Source: Leptospiraceae bacterium
GTDB taxonomy: Bacteria; Spirochaetota; Leptospiria; Leptospirales; Leptospiraceae
Assembly (NCBI GenBank): GCA_024233875.1
Contig: JACKPB010000023.1
Span: forward strand, 1 to 16,016
Direction of reading: 5' to 3'
Length of the DNA: 16,016 bases
The position numbers and the translations under genes were made by a program. The notes beneath the pieces are model-generated. The model saw only the letters and a list, made by a program, of their open reading frames with translations, had not been told where the DNA came from and ran no database searches. This document shows positions 14,678-16,016 of this stretch, piece by piece. Position 1 is the stretch's first letter; every line of letters starts with the position of its first letter.

Positions 14678-14720
14678 TGTGTTCAAAAACACAATTGTCT
14701 GTGATTTACAAACTCACAGA
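14678..14720. promoter_or_regulatory. Two adjacent TGTG/CACA palindromes upstream of the lipoprotein gene
   Basis: TGTGTT-N4-AACACA (14678-14693) has the TGTG-N8-CACA spacing of CRP/FNR-family sites. Five bases later TCTGTGA-N9-TCACAGA (14698-14720) repeats the TGTGA half-sites with wider spacing. The pair ends 16 bases before the ATG at 14737. They could be a tandem operator or, in RNA, two hairpins before the ribosome binding site GGGGTG. Confidence 0.45.
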
Positions 14721-14736
14721 AATCGGGGTGTCTTAA

Positions 14737-15342
14737 ATGGGTAAAACTACGAACTATTTGAATTCAAAACTAAGATTCATTTTCACACTTCTTTTTTTGA
14801 TTCAATGCAGTACCATTAGAACTATGGAACGCTCTCCCGATCTTGAAAAGGATTTAAAGACATTGAAACGTGTTTACGTATTGGTAAATCCTGATAATCC
14901 TGTGACAATAATGGAGAATCAAACTTTTCAGGCTATTTTTCAAAGTTTGATATCTCATCATTCTGAATTCATTTTATATCCAACTCCTGAAGGTTTGAAG
15001 CCCGGCTGTTCGGGATTTACGGATAAAAATATCGAAGGGTATTTTTATCTGTCATACAAACAAAAGATAGATGGGGATAAGATCTATCTCGATATAAAGT
15101 CTGAGTTGAAAAAATGTCCCGGAGATTCCAATATTTGGATGGTTGAAGCAGAAGACTCATACTCTCTTACATCCAAAGAAAATGAAAGTCTCCGCAGGAT
15201 GTATGTAGAAAAATTCGGAATGGGGGTGGAGTCGCGGGTCAATCCTTATTACTACCTATCAAAAAATATCCTCGAGAAAGTAGTTTCTCCCGAATTGACT
15301 GAAGACGAAAAAGATGAAAAAGTAATTGCAGGCTCTAACTGA
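14737..15342 (+). CDS. Small lipoprotein, possibly of the MXAN_6521/LA_1396 type
   Basis: A 201-residue predicted lipoprotein. A basic N-terminus and hydrophobic run end at L-F-L-I-Q-C, with cysteine 24 as the lipidated residue. The mature protein begins S-T-I-R-T-M and contains a strand-rich core around L-K-R-V-Y-V-L-V-N-P and Y-F-Y-L-S-Y-K-Q-K. Two other cysteines (in P-G-C-S-G and K-K-C-P-G) might form a disulfide. The tail is very acidic. The layout resembles the MXAN_6521/LA_1396 lipoprotein family that I recall from Leptospira and myxobacteria, but this is memory of general character, not a search. GGGGTG lies about seven bases before the ATG. The next gene begins five bases after the stop, so the two are almost certainly one operon and may act together at the outer membrane. 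Confidence 0.75.
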   Translation: MGKTTNYLNSKLRFIFTLLFLIQCSTIRTMERSPDLEKDLKTLKRVYVLVNPDNPVTIMENQTFQAIFQSLISHHSEFILYPTPEGLKPGCSGFTDKNIEGYFYLSYKQKIDGDKIYLDIKSELKKCPGDSNIWMVEAEDSYSLTSKENESLRRMYVEKFGMGVESRVNPYYYLSKNILEKVVSPELTEDEKDEKVIAGSN

Positions 15343-15347
15343 TTTAA

Positions 15348-16016
15348 ATGAATTCAGGAAAGTTACTTACAAATATATTTCGATATATCAAACCATTATT
15401 TACTCAGAAGAAATTTATTTTCTTATGGATATTAGTATTTTCCTATAAATTTGTTTTTAACTCCTTTTCAGCAGATCGAATATTAAAAAAAGGCTTCTCG
15501 ATGGTTTCCAATGGAAGTCTGGATGTAAATGTCAAAAAGTTTTCTCTTCTCTATGGATTCCTGATTGAAGATATTTTGATATCCAATGGAGAGAATTTTC
15601 AAAATTCACCTGTATTTCGTGCCAAACGGGTATCCGTCCAATACAATCTTCCCGCCCTTTTTACGGGTAGCTTACGCCTAACAGATATATCCTTAAGTTC
15701 TCCCGAGATCTATCTTCACAAAAAAGGCGGTGTTTGGAATTTTGATGCTCTCTTTGAGCCGGGGGAGAAAAAAGAAAAAGAAAAAAAGAAAGAAACTCCC
15801 GAAGAACCCTCCGAGCCCAAGTCAGAGCTGAATCTATATGTTCCGGTGAGTGCACTTCTCAATTTTTATATACACGACTTAAAGTTAGACCTCAAAATAG
15901 AAGACTCCGAATCTCCCTTGGAAGTGAAAATAACTGACTTCAATTTTGACTTTGCGTTTCAGACCTATCGATTCAGCAAAATTCCTCTGAGTCCTAAGGC
16001 AGTAAACATTATCGAA
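15348..16016 (+). CDS. AsmA/TamB-like protein, N-terminal part (runs off the window)
   Basis: An open frame of 223 codons from ATG 15348 to the last base, with no stop. A short basic N-terminus precedes a single membrane helix (about 23-39). The next part has the AsmA-family pattern: S-L-D-V-N-V-K-K-F-S-L-L-Y-G, a strand pair V-F-R-A-K-R-V-S-V-Q-Y, the L-F-T-G-S-L-R-L-T-D-I-S-L hinge, and S-P-E-I-Y-L then G-G-V-W-N-F-D-A-L. A lysine/glutamate/proline-rich linker (about 143-163) follows before more beta strands. AsmA-like proteins are inner-membrane anchored and form a long periplasmic bridge implicated in phospholipid transport to the outer membrane. Most members are several hundred to over a thousand residues, so most of this protein is outside the window. 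It is coupled to the upstream lipoprotein gene. Confidence 0.82.
   Translation, partial: MNSGKLLTNIFRYIKPLFTQKKFIFLWILVFSYKFVFNSFSADRILKKGFSMVSNGSLDVNVKKFSLLYGFLIEDILISNGENFQNSPVFRAKRVSVQYNLPALFTGSLRLTDISLSSPEIYLHKKGGVWNFDALFEPGEKKEKEKKKETPEEPSEPKSELNLYVPVSALLNFYIHDLKLDLKIEDSESPLEVKITDFNFDFAFQTYRFSKIPLSPKAVNIIE

Noticed and set aside
15661..15855. 64-codon open frame on the minus strand
   Set aside because: It is antisense to the AsmA-like gene, within a lysine/glutamate-rich stretch whose complement gives spurious open frames.
1..16016. CRISPR array, insertion sequence or prophage
   Set aside because: No regularly spaced direct repeats, transposase or integrase motifs, or terminal inverted repeats with target duplications were seen.

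Overview
The window looks like a chromosomal segment of a spirochaete, most likely a Leptospiraceae member close to Leptospira. The assignment is an inference. It rests on the low-GC, AT-rich character, loose spirochaete-type lipoboxes, two serine phosphatases of the SpoIIE/PP2C type (one with a 7TM-DISM sensor half), and a single-pass AsmA-like protein paired with a small lipoprotein. I see no transposase, integrase, phage gene, tRNA, rRNA or CRISPR array. This is compact, ordinary-looking chromosome, with most novelty in regulatory DNA and poorly characterised membrane proteins.

Layout. Bases 1-411 hold the 3' end of a MarR-type regulator. It converges on a type II NADH dehydrogenase (496-1791, minus) across a strong bidirectional terminator hairpin. 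Bases 2005-2817 encode an unusual J-domain protein with about four membrane helices, convergent by one base with a SixA-like histidine phosphatase (2819-3310, minus). After a 381-base AT-rich gap comes an RppH-like Nudix hydrolase (plus). Its stop codon overlaps that of a large 7TM-DISM/PP2C/TPR signalling protein (4231-6681, minus). A GNAT acetyltransferase (plus, from about 6956) converges with a minus-strand pair: a response regulator-PP2C phosphatase (8112-9302) and a downstream SGNH-hydrolase lipoprotein (7426-8091).

Bases 9559-12667 form the clearest functional unit, an ahpC-ahpF-oxyR peroxide-defence cluster on the minus strand. AhpC reduces hydrogen peroxide and organic peroxides, AhpF re-reduces AhpC using NAD(P)H, and OxyR (both redox cysteines present) is the probable sensor. 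A near-consensus sigma70 promoter flanked by inverted repeats lies just before ahpC, and a strong RNA hairpin lies between ahpC and ahpF. Upstream on the same strand is a pair of uncharacterised genes: a signal-peptide protein and a two-TM protein with ankyrin repeats. Bases 14737-16016 read rightwards and encode a lipoprotein and the N-terminal part of an AsmA/TamB-like protein that runs off the window. Two adjacent TGTG/CACA palindromes lie just upstream of the lipoprotein.

I found no clear wholly new multi-gene system. The best leads are the regulatory palindromes placed next to good promoters (6696-6761, 12697-12748, 14678-14720), the ahpC-ahpF hairpin, the membrane J-domain protein, and the ankyrin/secreted protein pair beside the peroxide operon.
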